A DNA stretch of 6,666 bases from Desulfobacteraceae bacterium (lineage in GTDB: Bacteria > Desulfobacterota > Desulfobacteria > Desulfobacterales > Desulfobacteraceae), in the NCBI GenBank assembly GCA_022712835.1, contig JAFLJU010000162.1, positions 1 to 6,666 on the forward strand, written 5' to 3'. The notes beneath the pieces were generated by a model. It searched no databases, had not been told where the DNA came from, and saw only the letters and a list, made by a program, of their open reading frames with translations. Below, piece after piece: positions 5,887-6,666 of the stretch. Every line of letters starts with the position of its first letter. Position 1 is the stretch's first letter. Both the position numbers and the translations under genes were made by a program.

Positions 5887-6666
5887 GAAGTTTTCCCCTG
5901 TATTTTTTGTAATTTTTTGCCCACAATATTTTCCAATTCAGCAAAGGAGGTGCCAAGGTCAGCCTGTTTTTTTGCGATGGTCAATTTAACTTTCAGCCAA
6001 TAGGTATAGGAATCAATGGCTTGGGAAAATGGGATGGATCCTGCTTCGTACTCCCTGGTGGACACATCCAGCGCAGATTTTGCCAAGGGCAGAATTCGAT
6101 TTTGATATAAGCTAAACTCCCTTCGGTTTTTGTCTATTTTAAACCAGGCATTTCTCACCATCCTGGTCGTGGCATTTTCCTGGGTTAACAGCGTTTGTCG
6201 AAGGCTTGACAGATTCTGCCTTGTTTGCGCAATCCAGGGTTCATCCAACCCATATAAGGGCTTGGTAGGGCTGTTATTTTTCATAGCCGCCATGGTTTTG
6301 GAAGCAAAAGCTTCTTTCGGGGCGTCGGTACCCGTTGTGTTGACGATATCATTTTCAAAAGTTGAAAATCCCAGGGTAAACGGAGCTTCTATCATGGATT
6401 CCGACATCTCCACCATGAACGTTAGTTTGTTGATCTGAAACCGGATTGCTTTGAGTTCCTGGCGGTGCTCCCTGGCAATGGGAAAAAGAGCTTCAGGTTC
6501 GGCTATTTTGGGAGGCTGCGGAGCGACAATAGCCTTGCCTAAACGGATGTTGGCCGGTAGGTTTAAAAGTTCAAGAATCCGGATTTCTATATTTTTCTTT
6601 TTGGCTTTCAAGGTAACCAGATCTTCTTTGAGTTCTTCTATCTTAATATTGATCTTGATCACATCC
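5883..6666 (-). CDS. TolC-family outer-membrane efflux protein, C-terminal part (N-terminus beyond right edge)
   Basis: The reading frame is open to the right edge and ends at TGA 5883-5885, giving about 260 residues of the C-terminal part. A GTG at 6660-6662 is probably an internal Val, because the frame continues through it and the family is usually 400-480 residues. It begins inside a long helix (IEELKEDLVTLKAKKKNIEI) and reaches a Pro-rich turn. It then shows the second outer-membrane efflux repeat: REHRQELKAIRFQINK, a less helical stretch with Met and Phe (FMVEMSESM, TLGFSTF), and long polar helices. One of these carries the typical REYEAGSIPFSQAIDSYTYW. The protein should form the trimeric outer-membrane channel and periplasmic helical barrel, equivalent to CusC. 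Its stop overlaps the cusB start as ATGA, so the two are likely co-translated. Signal peptide and lipid anchor cannot be judged here. Confidence 0.88.
   Translation of the reverse strand, partial: DVIKINIKIEELKEDLVTLKAKKKNIEIRILELLNLPANIRLGKAIVAPQPPKIAEPEALFPIAREHRQELKAIRFQINKLTFMVEMSESMIEAPFTLGFSTFENDIVNTTGTDAPKEAFASKTMAAMKNNSPTKPLYGLDEPWIAQTRQNLSSLRQTLLTQENATTRMVRNAWFKIDKNRREFSLYQNRILPLAKSALDVSTREYEAGSIPFSQAIDSYTYWLKVKLTIAKKQADLGTSFAELENIVGKKLQKIQGKTS

Noticed and set aside
5395..6003. Plus-strand open frame of 202 codons antisense to cusB and the channel gene
   Set aside because: Its internally repeated product is only the antisense reading of the duplicated metal-binding modules.
6660..6662. 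GTG as the start of the outer-membrane channel gene
   Set aside because: The frame stays open to the window edge and the protein would lack the first half of a TolC-type fold. The codon is best read as an internal Val of a gene that continues to the right.

Overview
All four protein genes in this window lie on the minus strand and read from high to low coordinates. They form the 3' part of an operon for a heavy-metal (Cu+/Ag+-type) RND tripartite efflux pump. In transcription order they are: the C-terminal part of a TolC-family outer-membrane channel (5883-6666, its N-terminus beyond the right edge); a CusB-type periplasmic adaptor (4387-5886); a CusA-type HME-RND transporter (889-4371); and a small secreted protein rich in Met and His (402-872). 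Junctions are tight: a 4-bp ATGA overlap, then gaps of 15 and 16 nt. The last three genes each have a clear Shine-Dalgarno sequence 7-8 nt before the ATG. The operon promoter and any regulator would lie to the right of the window.

The source looks like a Gram-negative bacterium, most plausibly a delta-proteobacterium (Desulfobacterota, Desulfobacter-like). This is inference from the style of the proteins: a Cys-free Met form of the heavy-metal-binding domain in CusB, and a long CusA with a Trp-rich YSGWPG insert. No rRNA or other taxonomic marker is present.

Working model: CusA moves Cu(I)/Ag(I) through a methionine relay using the proton gradient. CusB bridges CusA to the outer-membrane channel and presents metal through N-terminal Met sites. 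The small periplasmic protein may bind metal and deliver it, a job done in E. coli by CusF, which is not seen here. The pump has unusual architecture. CusB has its Met-type metal-binding module duplicated in tandem. CusA has a tandemly duplicated Trp-rich motif in its porter domain and an extra hydrophobic hairpin between TM6 and TM7. The last gene appears to be an unnamed Met-rich family.

Positions 1-401 lie downstream of the operon and hold no intact gene. They contain a long hairpin that probably ends the operon transcript (260-290), a second GC-rich hairpin (161-181), and on the plus strand a short fragment matching the C-terminal Fis-type helix-turn-helix of sigma-54-dependent regulators (188-241). 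No mobile element, CRISPR array, tRNA or rRNA was seen.
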